Shown: positions 1 to 12,480 of the stretch, piece after piece
How positions within the stretch are numbered: position 1 is the stretch's first letter
Layout of the letters: each line of letters opens with the position of its first letter
Assembly (NCBI RefSeq): GCF_964355755.1
Contig: NC_092674.1
Coordinates: forward strand, 14,701,001-14,765,000
DNA: 64,000 nucleotides
Source of the DNA: Antedon mediterranea
Taxonomy: Eukaryota > Echinodermata > Crinoidea > Comatulida > Antedonidae
Direction of reading: 5' to 3'
Made by a program: the position numbers and the translations under genes
The notes under the pieces: model-generated
Told to the model about the DNA's origin: nothing
The model's input: only the letters and a program-made list of their open reading frames with translations
Databases searched by the model: none

Positions 1-560
1 GATTTTGTAATCTTACATTGAGTTATAATGTGTTTTTGTATTGTTTGTCTAAAGGACATTTTTATGTTTATTTATATGTTGACAGTTATTTTTTTTTTTT
101 TTTTAGATTCCTGAATGTGAAAGTAACAGCAATAGCCACATTTAATTGCACAATTTGCTAAAATTTCATAGCATAATTGTGTAATACGTTTAAAAGGGAC
201 TAAATATTTCTTGGAATACTTAAAAGATAGAAATTATATAGTGGAATTTGATTAAAAGGTATAACTAGATTTATTAAATTTTGAAGACTATAAGTATTTA
301 ATCAATATAATTTGGAAAACATATACAAAGATAATATTATAGAGAAATAGATCTTGAAATAGATGAATATACTATAAATTTGAAATAAATGTAAAAATTA
401 GACATTTCTTTATATCTGTTTGGTGTAGAGCAATAAATTGGGAATATTTACATACAGTAAATAATAATAATATTGAAAAGAAAATTTTAAGCAGAAGTTT
501 GATTAAAGAATATTAGACAATATTTACAAAATTACTTTTCAGAAGTAAATTTGAAGCAGA
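1..560. other. AT-rich DNA, no gene seen
   Basis: Very AT-rich sequence with a T tract near 90-104. I see no splice-framed or long open frame in it. It may be the 5' flank or untranslated leader of the Helentron whose coding repeats begin near 916, but the 5' terminus of that element was not located. Confidence 0.4.
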
Positions 561-845
561 AGCTTTACAGATAAAAATTAATAAGAGAATAACAAAGCTA
601 AAATTGACAGAAAATATTTACAGAAATACTTTCCAATAAAGTTCGAGCAGAAGCTTGAGAGAAGAAAATTAATAAGAGAATATTACAGACAAAATTTACA
701 GCATTTCTTTGCAGAAGCAAAGTTCTAGCAGAAGCTTAAGAGAAGAGAAATAATAAGAGAACATTACAGAGAATTTTTACACAGAATTGTTTTGCAGAAG
801 CAAATTTAAAGTAGGAGTTTGAAAGAAGAGAAATAATTATTAAAA
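560..845 (+). repeat. Degenerate tandem repeat, unit about 83 bp
   Basis: At least three diverged units carry the words GCAGAAGCTT, GAGAGAAGA, AATAAGAGAA, ATTACAGA and TTTGCAGAAGCAAA in the same order. They lie just upstream of the repeat-coding frames at 916-1516 and are probably the decayed start of the same repeat-rich 5' region of the Helentron, with the frame lost. That link is inference from position and from the similar purine-rich composition. Confidence 0.5.
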
Positions 846-915
846 CAATTTAAAAAAAATAAGAAACACTAAAAAAAGATCTGAAAGAAATAAAAGACAA
901 AATCACAAAATTCGA

Positions 916-1516
916 ATGAGGATGAAACGTTCAAATGAAACTACACAGAATGTGGAAAAGAAACAGAAATTAAAGAAACATGATAAAGTGGATGCACAAC
1001 GAAATGAATATCAAAATGATTCTGTATATAAAGAGGATAAGAAACGTAAAAGTAAAGAGGCATACAAAATAAAATATGTTAATGACGATTCTAAATGTTA
1101 TAAAAGAAAAAGAAATAGAGAAAGACAAGAGAAAGCGTACAGATGTAATCCCAATTATAATCTCAAAATACGAAATAAGGCGAGACAAAATTACAAAATG
1201 AATTTGGATTATCGAACAACGAAAAAATTCTAAAGTGTTGAGAACTATAAAAAAAAATGAAAAATTTAGCCAAAAATTAAGAGAAACAAGGAAAAACAGA
1301 TATCACAATGATTTAATATTTAGAGAAAACTTTAAAAAAAAGAATAAACAAAACATGGCACAAAAGTATCGGAATAATTTACCATTCAGAAAAAACCTAA
1401 GTAAAAAACTAGCAGCAAAGTATCGAACTAATTCAACTTTCAGACAAAACCTGCGTAACAAACTAGCACAAAAGTATCGTAATAATTCCACATTCAGACA
1501 AAACTTGAAGCAGAGT
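916..1516 (+). pseudogene. Helentron N-terminal repeat region (broken)
   Basis: Two abutting frames (916-1233 and 1235-1516) encode a highly basic, asparagine-rich protein. It is built from repeats of about 23-25 residues with the core KYRNNSTFRQNL and variants (KYRTNSTFRQNL, NNLPFRKNL). A one-base step separates the frames, so this is a frameshifted copy. The frame runs into the target duplication of the MULE at 1508-1516 and resumes on the far side at 14097, giving more of the same repeat (TNKYHSDSVFRKN). I recall such repeats upstream of the Rep domain in Helitron-type proteins of invertebrates. Their function is unknown, and a DNA-binding role is only a guess from the charge. Confidence 0.65.
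1508..1516. repeat. Left target-site duplication of the MULE
   Basis: The 9-mer AAGCAGAGT directly precedes the left terminal inverted repeat. It recurs at 14088-14096 directly after the right one. Nine bases is the usual Mutator-superfamily length. Removing 1517-14096 joins the Helentron reading frame with no shift, which confirms the boundary. Confidence 0.9.
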
Positions 1517-1662
1517 GAGTGTTGACAAAGTGCGAGGCAGCGAGGCACGCCAAATATTTGTGCGAGGCATCATTTTATCATTTCCAAAAGTTCGAGGCAT
1601 GCGAGGCATATAGTTTACAATTTCAAAAAGGTGCGAGGCATATCTTAACGTGCTATTATGCT
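1517..1662 (+). repeat. Left terminal inverted repeat of the MULE
   Basis: Begins GAGTGTTGACAAAGTGCGAG and contains several GTGCGAGGCAT modules spaced by AT-rich filler (AATATTTGTGCGAGGCATC, TTATCATTTCCAAAAG). The reverse complement of 13935-14087 shows the same modules in the same order. Reiterated GC-rich words in an AT-rich TIR may be multiple transposase binding sites. Confidence 0.85.
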
Positions 1663-2265
1663 ATATTACAGGTCTAATAATCAATCGATACAAGCGTATC
1701 TAAATAGATTCGTGTATACACTCATCATGTTGTTTATTTTTATAATATCGTGTCAAATTTTACTTTTACAAAAGTGCCCAAACTACGGTTCAAAAATCTG
1801 AACGACAGTCTTCAACTTTCGATAAACAATAATTGTTATAGCGACACACTCATCAAATGACTGCAATGTTTGTTGGCATTTCGAGCGTGTTCACTCACAT
1901 GTCTCTCGAACATAGCAGAGTGAAAATAATATTTTGTCACACCCCTGCGCCTAGATCCGGTAGACCCGAGAGATGGAAAATCCCTCTTTACTATTTAGCA
2001 GGTAGCGGGATTCAGCCCTCAGCTCAGAGGATTGTGGTGCATTCCCCTCCTATAGCACGTGGTTTCAGCAGCAACGCACAGACTTCTCTCTGAGCGGCGT
2101 GCCAAAGACATTTTTGACATTCCGTTCTCTAGGAACAACACGTGTACCTCTCTCGCAAATAAGGTGAACAGCGATTACCAGGACAAGTTCAATAACTGGC
2201 GGTGAATAAAAGGTAACTGATATGCCGATCCAATAACATGCCGCAAAGAAAAAAATTGCAACAGA

Positions 2266-2532
2266 ATTCTGGAGCGCGTGTGAAAAAAGACTTACGTCCG
2301 ACAATTGTAATACTAGGCCTAAAATTAAACTTTAGCTAATATGCTTAGCCCTAACCTAGATAAGAGGCCTATGTAGAAAATAATTTAATCAATTTTTATA
2401 TAATAATAATTGGTGTAATATTTAATAATGATACACTATTCCTGTTTTAGTAAGCTAGGTATATTATGAACGATTTTTATTTATTGTTGTCCATGTACGT
2501 ACTAATAAACCTGGCGCTATCTTTCTTCCTTC
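2266..2532. other. Spacer between the two MULE 5' ends
   Basis: AT-rich sequence with AGGCCTA words and no supported gene. It separates the two direct copies of the MULE 5' terminal region. I did not find a matching sequence between the corresponding points of the second copy and the gene start. Confidence 0.4.
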
Positions 2533-3290
2533 GAGTGTTGACAAAGTGCGAGGCAGCGAGGCATGCGAGGCAAGCAGAATATTTGTGCGAGGCATCGTTT
2601 TATCATTTCCAAAAGTGCGAGGCATGTATTTTAAAATTTCAAAAACGCGCGAGGCATATCTTAACATGCTACTATTTATTAATAGATTTTTATAACATAG
2701 GCCTATGCTATATCATTAGAAATAAAAATGAATAAATAAATAAATATTAATCATGTTGTCAAATTATTTGTGTTCATTTTTACAACAGTGCCCTAAACTG
2801 TTCTCAAGTTGTGTGTGGATAGCTGCCATCCGTATGTGCCTTTTTTTTATTCACCGACAGTATTTCGACGATTTCTGTAGTTGCTATATACTATAGTAGA
2901 ATAATCAACCTTAAATGACTCAGTGCTTATTATTGGCATGAGGTCGTATCGGTTATCATACGGACATGCTTCGTGCTCCCAGTTTTTAAAATTTCCTCTA
3001 GAGTTACCAAAAAAGTTAAAATGTTTTGATATTTCTTTATGTACGCACGGTGCTGGTCTTTAAAGAAAACAGCACGTGTTATTAACACTGTCCGGCCATA
3101 TGCGGGAGAATATTTATTGATTATTTTTTCCTTACTTCACAATGATTTTAGTTTCATATTGGTTAGTCCGGGTAATAACCTCCAAAAGCAACCCGACCCA
3201 CCTCCCTTTTAACTTCAGCATGTATGGGAACGCAAAACCATGGCGGCGGCGAATAATGGTAACCGATATGCCGATCAAAGAACATGCCGC
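2533..3290 (+). repeat. Second direct copy of the MULE 5' end
   Basis: GAGTGTTGACAAAGTGCGAG recurs here in the same orientation as at 1517. It is followed by the same GCGAGGCA modules, then CATGTTGT, then ACAACAGTGCCC, then a stretch with ATATGCCGATC and AACATGCCGCAAAGA that matches 2221-2250. The two 5' ends are therefore homologous over about 750 bp and about 1 kb apart. This is either an internal tandem duplication or the remnant of one MULE inserted in another. No second right end is seen. Confidence 0.75.
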
Positions 3291-3319
3291 AAAGATTAGA
3301 AAGAGGCTAATGATTGGCG

Positions 3320-6300
3320 ATGGCGAATAAAAATGTCTGCGCGAAAGAACTCCGGAGCTCTGAAGACCGTCATTTCATAATACAAGGTCGATATCCGAAG
3401 ATGTCTAACCGGGTGTTGTGCCTTCTCGAAGCAAAAGAGCGAGGACTTACTTTGAAAGCTGACCCACCGGGGAATGAAAACCGGTGTTTTTACCAATGCT
3501 TAGCTGCACTTTTTTCGATAGAAAAAGAGGAAGTTTTTGATTTAATTCGGGACTACCTTTTACAAAATCGGTATGTCAATTCAATTGAAAATGTAAGTGT
3601 GTCGTGCTTTCAGTTTTATTTTATTAATAATATAATTATTTATTTAAATTATACTGTATTCATTCGGCGGGGATGAAATTATTGCTATTGGCTTATGGAA
3701 CGCCTGGGTGTGTTCATAATGTATTTAACATGGTCTTTATTGAGAACAAGAGGCTTAAGGAGTACCCAGGCTTATGGAGTACCCAGGCTTATGCCAGCTT
3801 TACTGACCATCCTCTTTTACTCATTGCCTAGATTAGTAGTAGCCGATTTTTTGTTTGTAAAAATCAGGGAAGAATTCAATGTATTTTAAAGGTTTCATCA
3901 ATTTTATTTCAATGTTCAATGCATAACATAGGAAAAAAACTTGAATCAAAATAAATATATATAATTAAATAAAATGAGATAATTAGTGACTTTTTAATTG
4001 AACATAGGGCACATGCAGTTAAGCAAGACCTTCTGCAATTTTTTTCAAATGCTGATTTTCCAAACTTGGAAGAATGCCCATGTACATGGGAAGATTGTGT
4101 GATAGGCCTGTGTCAGCAAATGGCTAACCATGTTGTCATTAGAGCTGCTGCAACAATATTTTGCATTAATTGTAAAATTGTTGATTGGAAAGGGGTATGT
4201 GTATAGACATTTTTGCTTTCTAAAAATTAATGTATCAAACAAATCTAAATAATAAATATAAAATTATACTTTATAGGGCATGTATTTAACATGATAAGAA
4301 ATTGTTAAAAAAATTAAATTAAAAAAATTATAATGTACAGAACAAAATTGTATTTAGTTTATTGCATTTAAACACTTTTGCTAATATCCAGACAAACTCA
4401 TCAGGCATTCTTAAATCTGTTTACTTGCTGAAAAGTAATGTTGTTTCTTTTAATTAGTTTGTTTTATTCTTGTTATCAGATTTTATTTTTAATTACTTTT
4501 TCTCTTCTTCTCAATAGAGAATGACAGTTGCAGTTCCATTTGGTAACCTTGGATGTGGAAACTCAGATGTTTACTTTGCATATACTGGGAATCATTACAT
4601 GTTGCTAACAGAAGTTGGGTGTCCAGTTGTATCCAAATGTGACGAGGGAAACCGTGCAGGTTAGTCTTAAGTTTTAGAATTTTTATCTACGATTATACTG
4701 TGTGTAATAATATTAAAAAATGTACTGACATTTCTTAAAGTCTTACAACATCCAATAGAACAGAATGAATGATATTGAGCTGAATAATATGATTGTATAG
4801 TTTATATACATTAAACACTTTTTGAATTATTTTTTTAACTATTATCTACAATTTCAAGACAGAGATTAAAAATTAGCACTGATGAAGTCAGCAAATCTTC
4901 TTAAAGTTACGAGTATTTAAAAGATAATTGTCTTATGAATTGCCTATATTTTTACTTTTTTAGGCCAACTTTAGAAATTGTTATGGGATAATATTGTATG
5001 TTTTTGTATTTACAGAATCTGTGGAAAAACACACAAAAACAGAGAGGCACAAAAAAGCCAAGATATTTGAGCATTTTGGTCCAGAAGAATACAATCCTGG
5101 TCTCAGTGTTTTTAAAGGCAGGGCATTAGTGGTAAATTTTGTAATTTTGTGTTTATTTGGTTTATGAATAATTGCTTTTGAAAGCCCAGATGCAGATAGG
5201 CCTATAAAATTGAAAATACTGATATAAGATGATATTGATTATGAGTTTCCAAAAACGTTTTTGTTGTTTTCTTTAAGATACAGTGTAGCTTTTAGAACAT
5301 TTACAAATGTGTCTTTTTGTTTATTAGTGTACAGTATGAATTTTTTTGGTAAATTTACCAGGAAGGAGAGAAATTAGTTTTGTATAATACAGTATGCATA
5401 CTTTTATCATATTTCTAAATACCTTATGTATTTATTTCACACATACCCACTATTGAAATATTCATAATCTGTCTTTATCTCTCGAATTTATATATTAATG
5501 TACTATATTACATTTTTTTAAATCGAAAACTTGGCTTATTTTGTATTTTCAGCTTGATGAAATATTAATATCAAGTGGAGATGAAAGTGTTTGTGATAGT
5601 GTAAATCAGGTAAGTTGCAGTAACTAATCATTGTAATTTTACAATTCATTAATACCACATCTGTACTTAAATTTGTAAATACCCTACCGTATATTTCGGT
5701 GTATAAGTCGCACCTGTGTATAAGACGCACCCCCAACTGAGAGTAAAATATCGGTATTTTTTATATCGTCGATGTATAAGACGCACCTTATATTTCATCA
5801 AAACAATGTTTTTTTAAATTGTAATCAATATTATTGTAATAATATATTTTGTTATATCTACAACGGCGTCCTTTATTTAGGTTTTTTCTTACCTAGGCTC
5901 GGCCGCGCCCAGCCTCAACAAGTTCTTTCTAACTTGTTAGTCATGAGTTTCACCGCAACATCGAGTGCATGACCGTGTAACACGCACGTGTGTGGGCTAG
6001 CCTCGCTCGATCATTTCGAGAGGGCGCACGTTTTCACGGACAATCGTATTCGATTAGTATCTGTGTATCCGAGAAGTGTGTACGCTAGGTCCATGCTATA
6101 ATCACCTGGAGAATATACTAGTCGAATACCGTACACCATGTGCCACCAAAAGAAAGGCTTGCGCTTGGGGTACGGCGATCGTGCGTATAACTACTGTATA
6201 AATACATACTATTCCAATCGTACGACGTAAACGTTTACAAATGAAATTTTATCGGAGCGCCATAATGAACAAATCTTTTCATCATATTTAGAATAACATC

Positions 6301-6641
6301 ATGCTAAAATGACTTGAAAACTAGGCCTAGGCAGAAGCAGGTTGCCGTTACGTTAGTTAGTTACTGTAGCTAGGCCTAGGCCTAGCCTACTCAGGCCTAG
6401 CAAACGAGGTGACGATAGCCTAGGCCTATGTACAATCTGTGTGGTGAGGCATTTATGTTCGGTGTATAAGACGCACCCTTAATTTAGAGGTCAAATTTGC
6501 GTGTCAAAAGTGCGACTTATACACCGAAATATACGGTATATAGAATTCTATTGCATTTAGGGATCATATTCAAAATATTCTACTGCAGGGCTATAATAAT
6601 ACAAAGCTAACAATTGCAGTACTGCAATGATAATTTCAGTA

Positions 6642-6672
<31 letters not shown>

Positions 6673-9600
6673 TATAGTTTGTTCGGTATTACTGCAGAAA
6701 CTGAAATATAGTCATTTGGATATGATCCCTAATTATTTAGCATTTATCCCAATTTAAGAAAATGATAAAACTGTATAATATTCCCCTACATCAATGCAAA
6801 CCATTTTGGTCAATATAAATAATAAATACTAAAAACCTATGCCTACTATACTTATCCAAACATGTTATACATTCTTTTTTACACTAAACTACATTCCTAT
6901 TGGTTGTTCAAATATAATTATTTGAAATACAATAATGTTGTGAATTTAAATGTTTTATCGTTGCAGAATGGGAATGATATTGTTTTAATTACCAGTGAAT
7001 CAGAAGATGAGGTAAGTTTAAAAACTGATCAGAACTAAGGAGATTAAGTAGGGGAAGACGGGTTGCCTTTAGATTCGCAATGCATAGCATGGTCAAGTTG
7101 AAAACCTATATACTTTGATTTTCTTTACCATTACTATTAGTTCGCAGTAAATACTTTTGGCAGAAAAAAAACACAAGAGATTTTAATACAGATGATAGTC
7201 AAGATGATACTTTAGGTCAATTGAAGGTTAAGATAATGTTTTTCTAATTTAAATTTTACTAAACTACTGTGCTTTTTAGTCACTTTTGTAGCCTACCTAG
7301 TGTATCTTAGACTAGGCTACCAAAAAGTCTGAAGATGCATTAATTTATTTATTCATTCATACATTTATTCGTGAAGACATTATTGTCAATAAATTTAATT
7401 GAAATAGTTAGGTTGGCAATTGCCACCTATCCTAACTTGCATGTTTTTATAAACAGTAACAATAACCAAAAAATAATAATTATTTATATTCAAGCAAAGC
7501 TAAAATAAACTTAACTTAACTCATCATGTAATGTTATGCTCTATTCATAATATATTGTCATGTAACAGTAACTATCAATATTTAAAATGTGTTTTTGTGT
7601 AGGACACCATACGTAATTCTACTGTAATTTCAAGCAGCTCAGACGATTTACCACCTCTAAGTCTCGGTGATAACAAAGGCAAATAAAAAAAAACGGAAAA
7701 GAAGAAAAACAGAAAATTTTGTAAGTTTATTGATTATACAGTTTTAAATAATGATATATTAAAAACTTCATTCATACTTGGTGATATTTTTGTCACCCTA
7801 AACTGCTTTAATAATATATTTCAGAGTTCCCTCACATATCCAACTTTAATGTTTAAGTTAAGAATTCTTAGTATTGTATTTGCCTCCAAAAACAATATTT
7901 TTTCTTTCTGTAATTGGCAATCATCATCAGGAATCTTAAAAAATAAATTAAAAAATTAGAGTTTAGAATTTTAAAATTATTTTACAAATTAGAATATGTT
8001 TTTAAATGCATGTATTACAAATTCAGTGATGTGTTAAAATAAAGCGAATGTGTGTTTCTTATTTGCTTTCTAGAAAAAGTCCATTGACATTCTGACAAGT
8101 ACGATGAGTGGTTTAAGCTCGGCTGAGTGTACACCAATAAAAAAAAAACCAAAACAATGCAAAAAGGAAGAATGGCACACAGATGTATTGGAAGAAAAAA
8201 AGTAAGTTAGTAAAGTAAAAGTTAGACTGCATGGATTAAGAATTTGCCTACAAATAAATAAATACGTAACTGAATGTTATTTACTTTTACAGAGATGAGA
8301 TACTAATAAAGAGGGGCTCAAGAGTGTACTTGAATCAAAATGAGGTTGACAAGTTAAAGGCAGAACGAGTAAACAAAGTACCTGATACACCTAATGGAAA
8401 TTTAAGGTATGAAGTTTCCTACAATGAAAACAAACCTCTTATTGGAATCTATGACACATGGAATTGGAGTCGGTCACAACACTGTCCCAGGCGTGAATTT
8501 TGTAAGGGAGGACGACGAACCTTACAGATGTGTGGAGGATCATTTGAATGTAGAAATGTTAAATGTGCATTCAGAAACATAAACCAACATTCTAATAAAG
8601 CAGATTTTAACAGAAGTAAGCATTGTAAACATTGTAATCAAGAAGCAACAAAAATCAAATGCTCTGCCAGAAAGTATGTTGAAAATGATCGTTGTCATAA
8701 CAAATTGACTGTGATTTATATTGGTTTTCATTCCTGCTTTCCAAAAGCTGCTGAAGAAAAGCCCAATGAGGAGGAAGTCAAAGACATTCTAAAACAAAGA
8801 CCAACAATAACAACTGGTCAAATTCAGTTAGAAAAAATTCGACAGGTTTTATTAGATGGTAAAAGTGATAGCAATTCTCTAGAAGATGCGGCTATGAAAT
8901 TTAGTGACACACGTCATCTCCATTATCTTAAAAGTAAGGTTAATGAAAAATCCAGACCAGATGGTTCAGATATTGAAGCTATACGCCTACTTAAAGAAGA
9001 TTTTTGTAAGCGGGGTTTAGATGAAAATTTAATCATGGAAGTTGGTGAAAACTCTGTTTTTCTGTCCAGTGAACAAAAAATTCGTATGGCAGCTCTCATT
9101 ACTCTTGGTAAAATAAATGAACCAGTTAGCCTTGATGGGTGCGAAAGTCTTACAAAAGATTACACAGAAATTGAGCTGACAACATATAATCCTGTTTTGA
9201 GACGGAATGTTAAACTTGTTAGTAGTTTCGTTCCAAAACCTGGTGAAAATTCAGAAAATGTGGCGAGGCTAGTGAGATACTTTGATAAAGCTGTAAACAA
9301 AATTATACCTTCTGTAGCTCTTGAATACAACCTTAAAGCCAATGACTTTCTGGGTAAAGGTCTAGATGCCCATGCCTATGTTGGAGATGAGGGAGGAGCT
9401 CTGTGGTCAGGTCTTTGCAAAGCCAAAGGTAATGATATTAAGACAAAAACTGTTTCAGATTACTTTAATTTTAAGCAAGATATAAATCGGCACAATGTTT
9501 ACTTCAGCTCTGAAAAAGACAAATCTAAATTTCAACAATTTATGGTTGATGCTTATAATGCTGTTACAAATGTTCATGCTGAAGAAGCAGAGACAGCACT

Positions 9601-10696
9601 GTTGAAACTAATTTCTACAAAATCTAATAACCCTACAAAAATGATGAACTTTAAGAATTGGTGGTGGAGACGAAAAGCACGTTGGCAGAAGTGGTGTAGA
9701 ATACAATCAAGTAGCTTAGCCTCTTCAGCCGAAGTTTCCAATGCAAAATCTGTTAGTGCATCAGGTTACAGAAAAAGGCTATTGGATGTTGTTATTATGG
9801 AGTGTTCAGCTGCCATTTTAGAGACGGCAGAAATAAAGCGACAGGCTCTTGGTAGAAAAACAATTGGTAAGGGACCCACATCAGCTGAAAGAAGGGAAAA
9901 GAGTGACCAAGAACTGTTTGTTGACATAGATAGGTGTGCATCAGCTGCTCAAGACATTGAAAGACGTCAATCTGAGATACAGGGTGTTGGTTCGATTGAA
10001 ATGGCACAAAATGATTACAGAGTAAATGTTAAAGATAGCCATAGGTCAGATAGAAATAGGAAAGTGCCACAAGCAAGACGAGTTGAGAAGAAAAATCTTG
10101 GTTTTTTCATGAAGAAGGTGAACAATGTTCAGATGGACTTAATGGCAAGTAACAGTAATATTAATGAATTTAATTTTATGATTTTTGACACAATGGGCTA
10201 CTTGGAAAAAATAAAGATGACAAAATATATTGCTACCTGCACATCCATTGGTTGCAAGAGTGGATGTCATCATTTAGTTTGGGTATTTCACAACATTTTC
10301 AATTTTGGAAAACACGATCACTTGATTTACAAAACAAAATTCACACAAGCAGAATGGAAAGAGATAACAAATAAATACCCTGAAAAATTACCAATAACAC
10401 AAATTCCAAAAGCCGTAAATCAAAATTATTACATTAATGTTCGAACTGGATCAAAAGAAGCGAAGTGTGCGATTTGCAAAAGGATACTTCAGTCTGGGGA
10501 CTTGCAAGCTAGTACCACAGGTCCTTATAGAACCATACAACGAAGGTGGATTTCGCGTACCTTTTATTTTTGTCCATGTATTGCTTGCATGTCTAAATTG
10601 CCTAGAAACTCGTACATTAGTACTTATAACTCACCAACAATGCCACTGTACTTTGATGAAAATTTAACAGAATCTCAAAAACAAAGCATTAATTAA
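3320..10696 (+). CDS. OTU protease-MULE transposase fusion, nine exons
   Basis: Exons by splice signals and phase: 3320-3570, 4008-4194, 4518-4659, 5016-5131, 5553-5609, 6967-7011, 7603-7720, 8074-8201, 8293-10696. Exons 1-3 form an OTU-like cysteine-protease domain: the Cys motif NENRCFYQCLA and a His motif GNHYMLL. Exons 4-8 encode a charged, serine-rich linker with a basic KKKRKRRK stretch, a possible nuclear signal. Exon 9 encodes a cysteine/histidine cluster of the WRKY-GCM1/FLYWCH type (CPRREFC, CSARKY, GFHSC), then a MULE-like core with GDEGGALWSGL and NFKQDINRH, NWWWRRKARW, a SWIM-like CTSIGCKSGCHH and a final CAIC. Exon 7 is 118 nt, one base over phase, giving a stop at 7684 (a frameshift beside an A-run). 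The ATG at 3320 is the first in frame. Family assignment rests on motifs; the catalytic acidic triad is not certain. Confidence 0.75.
5687..6536. mobile_element. 850-bp TA-flanked non-autonomous DNA transposon, copy A
   Basis: The TIR begins CCGTATATTTCGGTGTATAA and ends with its reverse complement. A TA dinucleotide flanks each side (5685-5686, 6537-6538). Subterminal words TGTATAAGACGCACC repeat inside both ends. It lies in intron 5 of the MULE gene. A near-identical copy in reverse orientation is at 52413-53265. I see no transposase; the short frame at 5772-5972 is present in both copies but resembles nothing I know. TA duplication suggests a Tc1/mariner-type or related mobiliser. Confidence 0.85.
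6641..6674. repeat. ATT trinucleotide microsatellite
   Basis: About eleven ATT/TTA triplets in a row in intron 5 of the MULE gene, just outside the TA-flanked insert. Confidence 0.85.
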
Positions 10697-11940
10697 CAAC
10701 ATAAAACCAGACTGATTTACAACAGAAAACACTGTTTTTGTTTTGTTCTTTTTCTAATGCAATTTTAAAGCTAAATGTTATTAATAAACTATTATTTTTA
10801 TGCTACAATATTTAAATGTATCTTATCTTTTATGGCAATCTCTCACAATGTGTAATCTTAAAAGTTGAACTAGAAACAATATACATATAAAAATTGATTA
10901 TCTATCTATCATGGCATGTTGGTTATAATAATATGTTTAACCCTGTGTTACACAGTGTAGTATTATGTTTGACATAGAAAGTATTATATTCACTTATTGA
11001 ACTGATTTAATGTAAATATTTGTAAAACAAAGGAAAAAAAACTTTTATTTAAATCAACAATTATATGAAAAATGGTGTTTTATTTGTTCTTTTCATTTTG
11101 GTAACATTCATTAAGATGATTTTGATTGTTTTATAATTTTACAATATGTTGTTTGTTTTCAATTAAAAGGGAGATTTTTCCGTATTAAACACTTGTTTAT
11201 AATTTGTTTAACAGTAATATGCAGTATTTTAGTTGTTCTTTGGTTTTATTATTTTATAAATCGGTCATTTTTTAAACTTAAATTTTGTTCATCAAATATA
11301 GGTCCTACAGTTATGTTATAGGTCTCTGTTGAAAAATGAGGACTACATAGGAAAATTTGGTTAAGTTATAAAGGAAAGATTATATCTTTGGATAAATATA
11401 TATAATTAATGAAACTTGATCAACAGTGTTTTTTTTTCTTTACATTGTAATTTTAAATTGTTTAATCCGTATTGTCAAATTTATACTACTCCTACAAATA
11501 ACTTCCGAAACAGGTCAATATGTTCACACTAACAAATTAGATCGGCGATAAACGTTAGAAGAATACACAATGATAACCGATCTGCTGTTCTCCTATTAAA
11601 GGCACTATGGGCGTGCCATAAATAATCTTGTTTGTTATTGCTGAAATTCATCGTTTTTAACATAAAACCGCACGATTTTTGCGATAAAACTTGGGTTTTA
11701 TTAATTAATGAACAATTATCTACCCTTCTTTGGTGGGTATTCGCAACATTCTGGGCCTCATTTTTGGTCTCGTATGGTGATTATTAGGGCCCTCTTGGGC
11801 TTGGTTCTGAATTACTATTCTGGCAGTCTAGACAGGGTATAGGCTTTGATATGCATTTTATAAGCATAAACAGACCTTTTTTCCCCCAAACTTTCTTTTC
11901 AGAGAGACTATGGGGTAGTAGTAATACTAATACTCTATAA
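10697..11940. other. MULE 3' interior, no further gene seen
   Basis: AT-rich sequence downstream of the transposase gene with many stops in all frames. Nothing coding is supported. Confidence 0.5.
10783..10788 (+). promoter_or_regulatory. Possible poly(A) signal of the MULE gene
   Basis: AATAAA lies 87 bases after the stop codon of the transposase gene, in AT-rich sequence. In such AT-rich DNA the hexamer also occurs by chance, so this is only a plausible site. Confidence 0.4.
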
Positions 11941-11944
11941 ACTA

Positions 11945-12480
11945 CAATATTGTTAAAATATAGGGCCTAAAACATTACCGTAAATGATCTTAATTAGCCG
12001 CGCAGCCGGCCACACGAGCGAATGATATAAACAAATGACACCCTCTGTTGGTCGTTTTGCGAATGCACACTAAACACAGTTTTCGAAATAATAAAATGCA
12101 TAATTTATGATATAATTACATTTTTTTGTAATTTATTTTATATATTATATCGAAAACATTTGCAATATCAATGAAATATGTTATAAAACACCTTTAAAAA
12201 CTTTTTGGTTTGGACTATAAAGTAAGACGTTCGGTCCTAAGTAGGACGCAGCCGCGTAACAAGGGGGTCTTGTCAGGGGGGGGGGCAAAGAGGGCCTGAT
12301 CCTTCCCGACACCAAGTACTTGAGCCACAGCCCCCCCATGGTGGGGGCTGTGGCGAAGCGAATTTTGGTAAATGACACCCCTAGATCGTCGGAAATGGTA
12401 CTCTCGCACATAAAATTCATGATAAATGGCGCCTCCAACTATTAGTAGTTGGCCTGGAAATAACACTCCAATTTATTGCA
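11945..12480. repeat. Diverged relative of the hAT-like MITE at 58021
   Basis: The order AAATATAGGGCCTAAAACAT, then AAATGATC, then ATAATTACAT, then GTAATTTATTTTATATAT, then TGTTATAAA matches 58268-58460 in the same order. A G-run and C-run stretch follows (12277-12350). No clean ends or target duplication were found, so this is probably an old copy within the MULE interior. Confidence 0.5.

Noticed and set aside
970-1548. Minus-strand frames at 970-1188 and 1303-1548
   Set aside because: Shadows of the repeat-coding plus strand; phenylalanine/leucine richness is the complement of lysine/asparagine codons.
3142-3330. 62-residue frame just upstream of the OTU exon
   Set aside because: Overlaps the real exon in another frame. 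Part of it is the duplicated 5' region (2221-2250 has the same words) and no motif is visible.
5772-5972. 66-residue frame found twice (also 52980-53180 minus)
   Set aside because: It is shared only because both lie in copies of the same non-autonomous element. It has no domain, and the two copies differ at neutral-looking positions.
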